From Sanguibacter antarcticus (GTDB lineage: Bacteria; Actinomycetota; Actinomycetes; Actinomycetales; Cellulomonadaceae), in assembly GCF_002564005.1 (NCBI RefSeq), contig NZ_PDJG01000001.1, positions 1,612,001-1,676,000 on the forward strand: DNA of 64,000 nucleotides. Direction: 5' to 3'. Shown piece after piece: positions 19,091 to 27,218 of this stretch (positions within the stretch are counted from its first letter, which is position 1; each line of letters opens with the position of its first letter). Made by a program: the position numbers and the translations under genes. Under the pieces are notes generated by a model that saw only the letters and a list, made by a program, of their open reading frames with translations, was not told the origin of the DNA and searched no databases.

Positions 19091-20085
19091 CCGGTCACAC
19101 CGCTCCCCCGCCCTCCACGCACCGCCGCTCGACGACCGCACTCGCGCTCGCCCTGCCGCTGGCCCTCCTCGGAGCGACCACAGCAGTGGCATGGTCGTGG
19201 AAGGACGTGCTCCCTGATCCGGTCGCGAGCCACTGGGGCACCGACGGGGTCGACGGGTTCGCCAGCCTCACCGGTGCCGTCGCCGTCCCGCTGATCGTCG
19301 GCACGGCGTTCGTCGTCGGCCTGTGGGCCTTCGCCTGGTACCGAGGGGCGCTCGCCTCGACACGCCGCCTCATCAACGGCACCAACGTCTGGCTCGCCGC
19401 CTTCCTCTCGGTCGTGACGCTCGGCATGCTGCACCTCCAGAAGGGGCTCGCAGACGCCGCCGACGTCGGAGGAATCGGCGGTGTCATCGTCCTCGCTCTC
19501 GGCCTCGCCACCGTCGCTGGGGTTCTCGTCGCGCTGCTCACGCCTGCCGGGGCTCCTCGACCGACGACCGACCCCGTCCCCGCCGACGCGAGCCGGGTAC
19601 CCCTCGGAGACGCCGAGCGAGCGATGTGGTTCCGACGCGTCCGTGGGGGCGCCGGCCTGGCGGTCGGCTTCCTCGCGGCCGCCGCCACCGGCACCCTGGC
19701 GATCGCGACCGGAGACTGGTGGATGCTCCTCGTGCCTGTCGGCACGGTGGCCCTCGTGGCATCCATGTTCAGCTGGATCGTCCGGGTGGACGACACAGGC
19801 CTGAGCGTCAGGTCCTCGCTCGGCATCCCGCGGTCCCACATCCCGCTCGACGAGGTGGTGCAGGCCCGCGCCACGACGGTGCGCTGCTTCGCCGAGTTCG
19901 GCGGGTGGGGCTGGCGCACGGCGCGGGACGGCCGCACGGGGATCCTGCTGCGCTCGGGCGACACGCTCGAGGTGACCCGCACCGGCGGCGGGATCTTCGT
20001 CGTCACGGTGGACGACGCCGCGACGGCCGCGGGGCTGCTCAACACCTTGGCCGACCGGGTGCGTCGCACGGACGCAGTCGAGTAG
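19087..20085 (+). CDS. DUF1648-type membrane protein
   Basis: 332 residues with about six membrane segments. The first, ALALALPLALLGATTAVAW, is followed by the DUF1648 signature DPVASHWGTDGVDGF. Further segments are around AVAVPLIVGTAFVVGLWAF, GIGGVIVLALGLATVAGVLVAL, LAVGFLAAAATGTLAIATG and WWMLLVPVGTVALVASMF. A C-terminal soluble part (RVDDTGLSVRSSLG onward) resembles a PH-like domain. Function unknown. Such proteins are often paired with GntR/YtrA regulators and respond to envelope conditions; that role is inference. Confidence 0.8.
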   Translation: MTGHTAPPPSTHRRSTTALALALPLALLGATTAVAWSWKDVLPDPVASHWGTDGVDGFASLTGAVAVPLIVGTAFVVGLWAFAWYRGALASTRRLINGTNVWLAAFLSVVTLGMLHLQKGLADAADVGGIGGVIVLALGLATVAGVLVALLTPAGAPRPTTDPVPADASRVPLGDAERAMWFRRVRGGAGLAVGFLAAAATGTLAIATGDWWMLLVPVGTVALVASMFSWIVRVDDTGLSVRSSLGIPRSHIPLDEVVQARATTVRCFAEFGGWGWRTARDGRTGILLRSGDTLEVTRTGGGIFVVTVDDAATAAGLLNTLADRVRRTDAVE

Positions 20086-20162
20086 GCTCTCGACAAGTAC
20101 GTAGTACCGACAGTCTCACGTTGGTTGTCGGTGTCCCGCTCACCTCAACGACGAGGATCATC

Positions 20163-21212
20163 ATGCGCATCGGAGTTCACACCGGCTACTGGTCCGCCGG
20201 CTCACCCCCCGGGATCGCTGACGCCGTCCGCCAGGCAGACATGCTCGGCGCAGACTCCGTCTGGACAGCCGAGGCCTACGGATCAGACGCCCTCACACCG
20301 CTCGCCTGGTGGGGCGCCTCCACCAGCCGCATCCGGCTCGGGACTGCGGTCATGCAGATGTCGGCACGCACACCGACCGCTGCCGCGATGGCCGCGCTCA
20401 CCCTCGACCACCTGTCCGGAGGACGCTTCATCATGGGCCTCGGGGTCTCCGGTCCCCAAGTCGTCGAAGGCTGGTACGGGCAGCCGTACCCCCGTCCGCT
20501 CGCCCGGACTCGCGAATACGTCGAGATCGTCCGTCAGGTCTTCGAGCGAGAACGCCCCGTGACCTACGACGGAGCGTTCTACACGCTCCCGCTCACCGCA
20601 GAGGCAGCCGGAGGGCGTCCGATCACCGGGCTCGGCAAGGCGCTGCGCTCCACCGTCCACCCGCTGCGCCGCGACCTGCCGATCCACCTCGCCGCCGAAG
20701 GGCCGAAGAACATCGCGCTCGCCGCCGAGATCGCCGACGGGTGGCTCCCCCTCTTCTACGCGCCTCGACTCGATGCCGACTTCCGGGCGCTCCTTGCCGA
20801 GGGCTTCGCGCTGCGCTCACCCGACCGCTCCCCCGCCGAGACGTTCGAGGTGTCCGCCACGGTGCCGGTCGTCGTCGACGACGACGTCGAGAAGGCAGCC
20901 GACACCGTCCGCCCGTTCCTCGCGCTCTACATCGGCGGCATGGGAGCGAAGGGCGCCAACTTCCATCGCAACGCCATCGACCGTCTCGGCTACTCCGACG
21001 CCTGCGACGAGGTCGAGGAGCACTACCGCGCCGGTCGCCGCGAGGAAGCCGCCGCCGCAGTGCCGACGGCGCTCGTCGAAGACATCGCGTTGGTCGGGCC
21101 CCCGGAGAAGATCCGCGACGAGCTCCGTGCATGGGAGGACACCGCCGTGACGACGATCATCGTCCAGGGCGACGCGCGAGCGCTCGTCACGGTTGCCGGC
21201 GCGCTCGGCTGA
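20163..21212 (+). CDS. LLM-class F420-dependent oxidoreductase
   Basis: 349-residue TIM-barrel enzyme of the luciferase-like monooxygenase class, expected to use F420 or flavin. The start MRIGVHTGYW at 20163 follows AGGA. Visible landmarks are ADMLGADSVWTAEAYGSDAL, RIRLGTAVMQMSARTPTAAA, LDHLSGGRFIMGLGVSGPQV and PIHLAAEGPKNIALAAEIADGW. This set matches the F420-type subfamily common in actinobacteria. Substrate cannot be assigned. It ends 10 bp before the convergent ATL gene. Confidence 0.88.
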   Translation: MRIGVHTGYWSAGSPPGIADAVRQADMLGADSVWTAEAYGSDALTPLAWWGASTSRIRLGTAVMQMSARTPTAAAMAALTLDHLSGGRFIMGLGVSGPQVVEGWYGQPYPRPLARTREYVEIVRQVFERERPVTYDGAFYTLPLTAEAAGGRPITGLGKALRSTVHPLRRDLPIHLAAEGPKNIALAAEIADGWLPLFYAPRLDADFRALLAEGFALRSPDRSPAETFEVSATVPVVVDDDVEKAADTVRPFLALYIGGMGAKGANFHRNAIDRLGYSDACDEVEEHYRAGRREEAAAAVPTALVEDIALVGPPEKIRDELRAWEDTAVTTIIVQGDARALVTVAGALG

Positions 21213-21222
21213 GCCAGGACGG

Positions 21223-21531
21223 TCATCGAGGCTGGTAGGCGGCGGCACGCAGATCGACACGCGTACCGTCGCCCACCAACGGGCAGCCGTCGGCGCGCAG
21301 CCGCTCGATCGCCAGCGAGGTCTGGTGGCGCGGAGGAGCACCAGCAGCGTTGACGACCCGCCACCACGGGACACCCGCGCCTGCACGGCTCAGGACCTGC
21401 CCGACCTGACGAGGCCCGCCGCGGCCGAGCGCAGTCCCGACCACGAGCGCGATCCCGCCGTACGTCATCGCCTGGCCTGCGGGGATCGTCTCGACGAGGT
21501 CGAGAACCGCCTCCATGTACTCCTCGTCCAT
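21223..21531 (-). CDS. MGMT-like alkyltransferase-like protein (ATL)
   Basis: 102 residues corresponding to the DNA-binding domain of O6-alkylguanine-DNA alkyltransferase: VLDLVETIPAGQAMTYGGIA, GRGGPRQVGQVLSRAG, then VPWWRVVNAAG where true MGMT has the PCHR active-site motif. The catalytic Cys is replaced by Trp, the mark of ATL proteins, which bind alkylated guanine and recruit nucleotide excision repair instead of repairing directly. It lies just downstream of a Nei-type DNA glycosylase, making a small DNA-repair neighbourhood. Confidence 0.9.
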   Translation of the reverse strand: MDEEYMEAVLDLVETIPAGQAMTYGGIALVVGTALGRGGPRQVGQVLSRAGAGVPWWRVVNAAGAPPRHQTSLAIERLRADGCPLVGDGTRVDLRAAAYQPR

Positions 21532-21575
21532 CGCTGCTCCTCACCCAGGCCCGTCGTGCGTCGGTCGGCGGTCGC

Positions 21576-22586
21576 TCAGAGCGACTGACAGCGCGGGCAC
21601 CAGAAGAGCGTGCGTCCCCCGAGGTCCGCGCGCGCGACGGTCGTGCCACACACCCGGCACGGCAGACCGTCACGGTGGTAGACGTAGAACGCCTCGTCGC
21701 TCGGGACGGCGTCCCGCTGACCGTCCGTGTTCTGGAGCGTCCGTCGGCGCCGGCGCCTGCTGGCCGGCTCGGTCGGAGCGCCTCCCTCGGCTGCAGGGAC
21801 TGCTCCCCGGTCCTCGGGCCGTGTCGTGACGATGGCGCCCACCCGGGCGCCGTCGCGCATGAGACCGACGAGGTCGGCCCAGAGGTCGAGCGCAGTCTCC
21901 CGCGGAACCGCCGTCCCAGGGGTCGCCGGGGCGAGACGAGCACGGAAGAGGGACTCCGCACGGTAGATGTTGCCGACCCCAGCAAGCACCGCCTGGTTCA
22001 TCAGCTGGAGGGCGACGCTGCTGCGGGAGCGCGTGAGCGCTGCGACGAACGCCTCCGGGTCAGCGTCGTCGCGGAGCGGGTCCGGACCGAGCCGTCCGAG
22101 GACCGTGGCCCTCTCCGGACCGGTGATCACCTCGCAGGCCGTCGGGCCGGTGAGGTCGGCGACAGCGTGCGCCGAGGCGATCCGGACCCGGACCTGCCCT
22201 CGAGGAGCAGGTGGCGCCCACGGTCCGTCGCTCGCCTCGACCCCGTCGAGGGTCGTCGTGCGGTCGGTCTCGCTGACACGGCGTCGCGGAGCGCCGATCG
22301 CGTGCACGACGTCAGCACCCGGGTCGCCCGCAAACGTCCATGCGCCGTAGAGCCCGAGGTGGACCCGCAGCCAGCGCAGGTCGTCGTTCTCTCTGCTGGA
22401 CCGTGCTTCGGCGAACCCGAGGAACATCTGCTTTCCCCAGGCTTCGCTCGCTACGAGGACTCTCCCGTCCAGTCGTGCCGCACCGGCAGCGAAGCGACCT
22501 TGCGGGCTCGAGACCGCCAGATCCTGCTCACCGAACAGCCTGCCGAACGTCGTGGCGAGCCGGTGGACGGTGTGACCTTCAGGCAC
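21576..22586 (-). CDS. Fpg/Nei-family DNA glycosylase (endonuclease VIII-like)
   Basis: 336-residue base-excision repair glycosylase/AP lyase. It begins MPEGHTVHRLA, where Pro2 is the catalytic nucleophile and Glu3 the general acid; the H after G marks the Nei branch rather than Fpg. The helix-two-turn-helix VALQLMNQAVLAGVGNIYRAE is present, and the C-terminal zinc finger is YHRDGLPCRVCGTTVAR followed by FWCPRCQSL. The insert near residues 270-290 (rich in R and P) is low complexity. RpiB lies 45 bp upstream on the same strand. Confidence 0.93.
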   Translation of the reverse strand: MPEGHTVHRLATTFGRLFGEQDLAVSSPQGRFAAGAARLDGRVLVASEAWGKQMFLGFAEARSSRENDDLRWLRVHLGLYGAWTFAGDPGADVVHAIGAPRRRVSETDRTTTLDGVEASDGPWAPPAPRGQVRVRIASAHAVADLTGPTACEVITGPERATVLGRLGPDPLRDDADPEAFVAALTRSRSSVALQLMNQAVLAGVGNIYRAESLFRARLAPATPGTAVPRETALDLWADLVGLMRDGARVGAIVTTRPEDRGAVPAAEGGAPTEPASRRRRRRTLQNTDGQRDAVPSDEAFYVYHRDGLPCRVCGTTVARADLGGRTLFWCPRCQSL

Positions 22587-22631
22587 CTGGGTGATCAGAC
22601 GTCGACGTGCATCGAGCAGCTGGCGACGTGG

Positions 22632-23081
22632 TCAGCGGTCGGCCTCGTACGCGCTGACCTCGTCGATGCGGCGCTGGTGCCGGGCGTCGCCGCTGAACGG
22701 CTCCGCGAGGAACACGTCCACGAACGACGCAGCCTCCTCGGGCGTGTGCTGACGCGCTCCGACGGCGACGACGTTCGCGTCGTTGTGCTGACGTCCCAGC
22801 CGCGCGGTGTCGAGGTTCCAGGCCAGAGCGGCACGCACCCCGTCCACCTTGTTCGCGGCGATCTGCTCGCCGTTGCCCGAACCACCGATGACGATCCCGA
22901 GAGATCCCGGCTCGGCGACGACAGCCTCGCCGGCTGCGATGCAGAACGAGGGGTAGTCGTCCTGCGGGTCGAAGGCGTGGGCGCCGTGGTCCACGACATC
23001 GTGGCCCTCGTGGCGAAGGTGCTCGGCAAGAAAGGACTTCAGCTCGAAACCGGCATGGTCAGAGGCAATGTGAACGCGCAT
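22632..23081 (-). CDS. rpiB: Ribose-5-phosphate isomerase B
   Basis: 149-residue RpiB/LacAB-family isomerase interconverting ribose-5-phosphate and ribulose-5-phosphate. N-terminus MRVHIASDHAGFELKSFL contains the Asp-His pair of the active site; GIVIGGSGNGEQIAANK is the phosphate/anion loop, with Ser where many family members have Cys, which is usual in actinobacterial RpiB. HNDANVVAVGAR follows. ATG at 23081 is preferred over 23099 because the protein family begins at this methionine. Confidence 0.93.
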   Translation of the reverse strand: MRVHIASDHAGFELKSFLAEHLRHEGHDVVDHGAHAFDPQDDYPSFCIAAGEAVVAEPGSLGIVIGGSGNGEQIAANKVDGVRAALAWNLDTARLGRQHNDANVVAVGARQHTPEEAASFVDVFLAEPFSGDARHQRRIDEVSAYEADR

Positions 23082-23171
23082 GGCACCATCATGCCGCATC
23101 TCTCGAGGGCCGCGCCGGTGACATCGTCACGCGGAGGCGCGGTACGGGGCACACCGCCTAACCTGGGACGT

Positions 23172-25178
23172 ATGACTACAGATGACACCGCCGGGGCTGC
23201 ACCCAGCACCCGGTCCGGGATCGACCTCACCGCGATCGACGATGCGGTCCGCCCCCAAGACGATCTCTACCGTCACGTCAACGGACGGTGGCTCGCCTCT
23301 CACGTGATCCCAGGAGACCGCGCCGCGGACGGGGCCTTCCGCGTCTTGCACGACGACGCAGAGGCGCACGTCCGCGAGATCATCGAAGAGCTGGCCGACC
23401 AGGAGGGTCTGTCCGGAGTGTCGGCGCAGATCGGTGCTCTCTATGCGAGCTTCATGGACACCGAGCGGGTGGAGACGCTCGGCGCGGACCCCCTGGCGTC
23501 AGACCTCGCTCTCATCGCCGGCGCGACCACGCAGGCTGAGCTCACCGGCGCGCTCGGCGCTCTCCAGCGAACCGGCGGGGCGGGCGCGTTCGGGTTCTGG
23601 GTCGACAACGACGCCAAGGACCCGGAGAAGTACGTCGTGCACCTCTACCAGGCAGGGCTCGGGCTGCCGGACGAGTCCTACTACCGCGACGACAAGTACG
23701 CCGAGATCCGGGAGGCCTACGTCACCCACGTCGCCCGGATGCTCGAGCTCGCGGAGATCTGCGGTCCCGAGTCTGCGACCGACTGCGCCGCGCGCATCGT
23801 CTCGCTCGAGACACAGCTCGCCAGCCACCACTGGGACGTCGTCCGCGACCGCGACTCCGAGCTCACCTACAACCCGACGACCATGCACGCCCTCGCCGAG
23901 TCTGCGCCCGGGTTCGACTGGCGCGCCTGGGCAACCGCCATCGGCGCCCCAGCACACGCTCTCGACGACGTCGTCGTGCGGGAGCCAGAGTTCTTCGAGG
24001 GCTTCGCCTCGCTCTGGCAGAGCGTGCCGCTCGAGGACTGGAAGACGTGGGCGGCCTACCACCTCGTCTCTGCCCGCGCGGCCTACCTCTCGGACGCCTT
24101 CGTCGACGCGAACTTCGACTTCTACGGGCGCACGCTCTCCGGCACGCAAGAGGTGCGCGTGCGGTGGAAGCGCGGTGTCTCGCTCGTCGAGGGTGCGCTC
24201 GGCGAGGCTGTCGGCGAGGTCTACGTGGAGCGACACTTCCCCCGCAGCCACAAAGAGCGCATGGACGTCCTCGTCAAGAACCTCATCCAGGCGTACCGCG
24301 AGTCCATCGTCGCTCTCGAGTGGATGGGGCAAGAGACCAAGACCAAGGCACTCGCGAAGCTCGCCGCGTTCACTCCCAAGGTCGGCTACCCGGTGCGGTG
24401 GCGCGACTACTCGGCGCTCGTCGTCGAGGCAGACGACCTCCTGGGGAACGTCCGCCGGTCTAACGCGTTCGACCTCGACCACGAGCTGGCCAAGATTGGC
24501 AAGCCGATCGACCGCGACGAGTGGCACATGACACCGCAGACGGTGAACGCCTACTACAACCCGTCGATGAACGAGATCGTCTTCCCGGCTGCGATCCTCC
24601 AGCCCCCGTTCTTCGACCCGGAGGTCGACGACGCTGCCAACTACGGCGGCATCGGGGCCGTCATCGGTCACGAGATCGGGCACGGCTTCGACGACCAGGG
24701 GTCGAAGTACGACGGCGCCGGACGCCTCGAAGACTGGTGGACGAGCTCGGACCGAGCCGAGTTCGAGAGGCGGACGACGTCCCTCGTCGACCAGTACGAC
24801 GCCGTCTACCCCGCCCAGCTCGGCCCGGAGCACCCGGTCAACGGAGCCCTGACCATCGGCGAGAACATCGGCGACCTCGGCGGGCTGTCGATCGCTCTCA
24901 AGGCCTATCGCCTCGCTCTCGGCACAGAGCTCTCCGCCGCGCCCGTCGTCGACGGGCTCACCGGCACCGAGCGCGTCTTCCTCAGCTGGGCGCAGGTGTG
25001 GCAGACGAAGATGCGAGACGAGGCTGCGATCCAGCGGCTCGCGACCGACCCTCACTCACCGGCAGAGTTCCGCTGCAACGGGGTGGTCCGCAACCTCGAC
25101 GAGTTCCACTCGACGTACAACGTCCAGCCGGGCGACGCCCTCTACCTCGCACCTGAGGAGCGCGTCCGGATCTGGTAG
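23172..25178 (+). CDS. M13-family zinc metallopeptidase (PepO/Zmp1-like)
   Basis: 668-residue neprilysin-family endopeptidase. The zinc site is VIGHEIGHGFDDQGSKYD (HExxH), the third ligand Glu is in GENIGDLGGLSIA, and the substrate-binding NAYYNPSMNEIVFPA matches the family NAYY motif. It has no signal peptide or membrane anchor, so it is probably cytoplasmic or secreted non-classically, like mycobacterial Zmp1. ATG at 23172 gives a family-like N-terminus (GIDLTAIDDAVRPQDDLYRHVNG). It is divergent from rpiB with 90 bp between. Confidence 0.95.
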   Translation: MTTDDTAGAAPSTRSGIDLTAIDDAVRPQDDLYRHVNGRWLASHVIPGDRAADGAFRVLHDDAEAHVREIIEELADQEGLSGVSAQIGALYASFMDTERVETLGADPLASDLALIAGATTQAELTGALGALQRTGGAGAFGFWVDNDAKDPEKYVVHLYQAGLGLPDESYYRDDKYAEIREAYVTHVARMLELAEICGPESATDCAARIVSLETQLASHHWDVVRDRDSELTYNPTTMHALAESAPGFDWRAWATAIGAPAHALDDVVVREPEFFEGFASLWQSVPLEDWKTWAAYHLVSARAAYLSDAFVDANFDFYGRTLSGTQEVRVRWKRGVSLVEGALGEAVGEVYVERHFPRSHKERMDVLVKNLIQAYRESIVALEWMGQETKTKALAKLAAFTPKVGYPVRWRDYSALVVEADDLLGNVRRSNAFDLDHELAKIGKPIDRDEWHMTPQTVNAYYNPSMNEIVFPAAILQPPFFDPEVDDAANYGGIGAVIGHEIGHGFDDQGSKYDGAGRLEDWWTSSDRAEFERRTTSLVDQYDAVYPAQLGPEHPVNGALTIGENIGDLGGLSIALKAYRLALGTELSAAPVVDGLTGTERVFLSWAQVWQTKMRDEAAIQRLATDPHSPAEFRCNGVVRNLDEFHSTYNVQPGDALYLAPEERVRIW

Positions 25179-25182
25179 ACGG

Positions 25183-25764
25183 TCAGTACGTCGAGATGCC
25201 GGCACGGGCAAGGGTGAATCCCTTGCCCGTGCTCGTGTCCGTGCACTTCATGCCCGACTCCGTGCTGTCGCACGAGAAGTTGTTCACCGTGAGGTTCTGG
25301 CCATAGTCGAGGACGTCGACCGTCGCGTCGGCAGTACCTGGCAGGTCCGCGTCGCTGATGCACGGGACAGCGACCCCCTCCGTCGTCAGCGTGACGACAT
25401 AGCCCTCGCTGCCGTCGCACCCGGCGACCTCGGCCGGCGCTGACGCGAGCGTCGCGATGGAGCACCGGACCTCGCTCGGCGAGAGCGCACAGACGATGTT
25501 GCCGCTCGGGGACGCGACGGTCTGGGCACCCACGTCTGGTTCCGCAGCACCTTCCGTCGCGGGCGCCGACGTCGTCGGTGCAGACACGCTCGACGACGGC
25601 GTCGCTCCCTCAGACGCCTCGGGCTCGTCGGAGCCGAGCGAGGCGCCGAGCCAGATGGCCCACACGACGAGCAGGACGTCGAGGACGATGAACGCGATGA
25701 GGCTCGGGGCGAGCCCCTGCCTCTCCTCTACGGTCGACGACCTGGTGGGCGACGTGCCTGGCAT
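25183..25764 (-). CDS. Membrane-anchored DUF6636-like protein
   Basis: 193 residues. One membrane segment near residues 20-45 (APSLIAFIVLDVLLVVWAIW) is followed by a Ser/Thr/Ala/Pro-rich linker of about 40 residues and an exported domain with paired cysteines: SPSGNIVCALSPSEVRCSI, then VNNFSCDSTESGMKCTD and TGKGFTLARAG. That order of motifs resembles DUF6636, a family of unknown function in actinobacterial exported proteins. It converges with the M13 peptidase, the two stop codons being 5 bp apart. Confidence 0.7.
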   Translation of the reverse strand: MPGTSPTRSSTVEERQGLAPSLIAFIVLDVLLVVWAIWLGASLGSDEPEASEGATPSSSVSAPTTSAPATEGAAEPDVGAQTVASPSGNIVCALSPSEVRCSIATLASAPAEVAGCDGSEGYVVTLTTEGVAVPCISDADLPGTADATVDVLDYGQNLTVNNFSCDSTESGMKCTDTSTGKGFTLARAGISTY

Positions 25765-25899
25765 CCCGAGCTCCTCACGATTGGACAGTGCGGAGCCGTC
25801 TCACCCGCTCCGGGCGCTCAGCATGTCATGCTCGGAGAGGCCACGCCCACACGGTGCAGCGCTCTCCGAGCCCGCGGAGCCGCCGCTGCGCGCCCGTCC

Positions 25900-26394
25900 T
25901 CAGTGCTCGTGCGCGCCGTGCCCGGACCTCCAGCGCGAGGTCTCGAGCGGCCCGTGCTCGACGACCGGGGCCGTCGACCGCACCGTGCGCAGCCGCACGA
26001 GGAACACGTCCGTCGACGCGGCGAGCCCGCTGTGCGCCAGGAGGTCGTCTCGAGCATCGCCGCCGACGAGGTCGACAGCCAAGCCTCCGACCCGCGCGTC
26101 GCCGACCGTCCCGTCTCCAGGGTTGGAGTGCAGGGCGAGCCGGGCATCGGCGCGCAGGTCACGAGCCTTGTGCGAGCCAGGAGGCGCGGCGATCCACAGC
26201 TCGTCGCGCCACCAGCCCACGCTCGCACCGCTCACCCGGGGAGACCCGATGATCGTCAGCGTGGCGAGCACGTGCTGGCTGTGCGCCTCGAACCGCTCCC
26301 GGACCTGGTCAGCAAGGTCCGGCGCCTCGCGGACGAACGTCCCCCAGCTCACGCCGGAGCGCCCCGGGTCGTGCGCCGGGGCGCTGTGCACCAT
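25900..26394 (-). CDS. Pyridoxamine 5'-phosphate oxidase-family flavin-binding protein
   Basis: 164 residues of a split-barrel FMN/F420-binding fold. Landmarks are HVLATLTIIGSPRVSGASV (first strands), WWRDELWIAAPPGSHKARDLRADARLALHS and the strand FLVRLRTVRST. Its ATG overlaps the stop of the upstream gene by one base (TGATG), so translation is coupled to the DsbA-like protein. Substrate unknown. The last residues are His-rich (SGHGAHEH). Confidence 0.75.
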   Translation of the reverse strand: MVHSAPAHDPGRSGVSWGTFVREAPDLADQVRERFEAHSQHVLATLTIIGSPRVSGASVGWWRDELWIAAPPGSHKARDLRADARLALHSNPGDGTVGDARVGGLAVDLVGGDARDDLLAHSGLAASTDVFLVRLRTVRSTAPVVEHGPLETSRWRSGHGAHEH

Positions 26395-27020
26395 CAGTCG
26401 AACACCGGTCCCTGGGTGCGGGTGCGCTTGAGCTCGAAGAACCCGGGGGTCCCGGCGACGAGGAGGCAGCCGTCCCAGAGGAGGCCGGCAGCCTCGCCCT
26501 TGGGCGCCGGAGTGACGACAGGACCGAAGAACGCGACGTCGTTGAACGCGACGACCGGCGTACCGACGTCCTCGCCCACCTTCTCGATGCCTTCGGCGTG
26601 GGACGCCCGCACCTCCGCGTCGTACGTGTCCTTCTCGAAGTGCTCGATGAGCTCGGCCGGCAGGCCGACCTCCGCGAGCGCCTCGGCGACGGCATCGCGT
26701 CGGTCAGCACGCCCGCCCGGGTGGAAGCGTGTGCCGATCGCGTCGTAGAGGGGCTTGACGACGTCCTGGCCGTGCTCGATGCGTGCTGCCGTGACGACCC
26801 GGACCGGGCCCATCGCGTCGGCGAGAGCCTTGCGGTAGTCCTCGTCGAGCTCACGGCCTTCGTTGAGGACCGCGAGGCTCATGACGTGCCAGCGCACGGT
26901 CACGTCGCGCACCTGCTCGACCTCGCCGATCCACCGGCTCGTCATCCAGGCCCACGGGCAGAGGGGATCGAACCAGAAGTCTGCGACGGATCCGGTGTTC
27001 TCGAGGGCAGAGGTCGTCAT
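26394..27020 (-). CDS. DsbA-family protein, mycothiol-dependent nitroreductase (Rv2466c) type
   Basis: 208 residues with a thioredoxin-like fold and helical insertion. The active-site segment is FWFDPLCPWAWMTSRW near residue 20: the first Cys of CPWC is kept, the second is Ala. The cis-Pro loop GTPVVAFNDVAFFGP follows. In mycobacteria the Rv2466c relative uses mycothiol to reduce nitro compounds and peroxides. With one Cys, a monothiol mechanism is likely. ATG at 27020 is preceded by AGGAG. It is coupled to the downstream flavin-binding gene. Confidence 0.85.
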   Translation of the reverse strand: MTTSALENTGSVADFWFDPLCPWAWMTSRWIGEVEQVRDVTVRWHVMSLAVLNEGRELDEDYRKALADAMGPVRVVTAARIEHGQDVVKPLYDAIGTRFHPGGRADRRDAVAEALAEVGLPAELIEHFEKDTYDAEVRASHAEGIEKVGEDVGTPVVAFNDVAFFGPVVTPAPKGEAAGLLWDGCLLVAGTPGFFELKRTRTQGPVFD

Positions 27021-27218
27021 GGTGCTCCTAAGCGTCAGAGGGCGTGCGGGGTGCTCCCGAGGACTGACAACGCACCGACCTGGCACTCCATTCCCAAGAG
27101 TGCGTGAAATGATCGGTCTCGGCCATGATCAGGCCACCACACGCGGTGCTCGACGGCGCACCCGCTCACCAGCGGGGACCTCTCTCCCGGTAGCACCCTC
27201 AGAACCGAGGAGGCGTCC

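Noticed and set aside
21675..23171. 500-codon extension upstream of the M13 peptidase
   Set aside because: It is antisense to nei and rpiB; the family-like N-terminus begins at ATG 23172.
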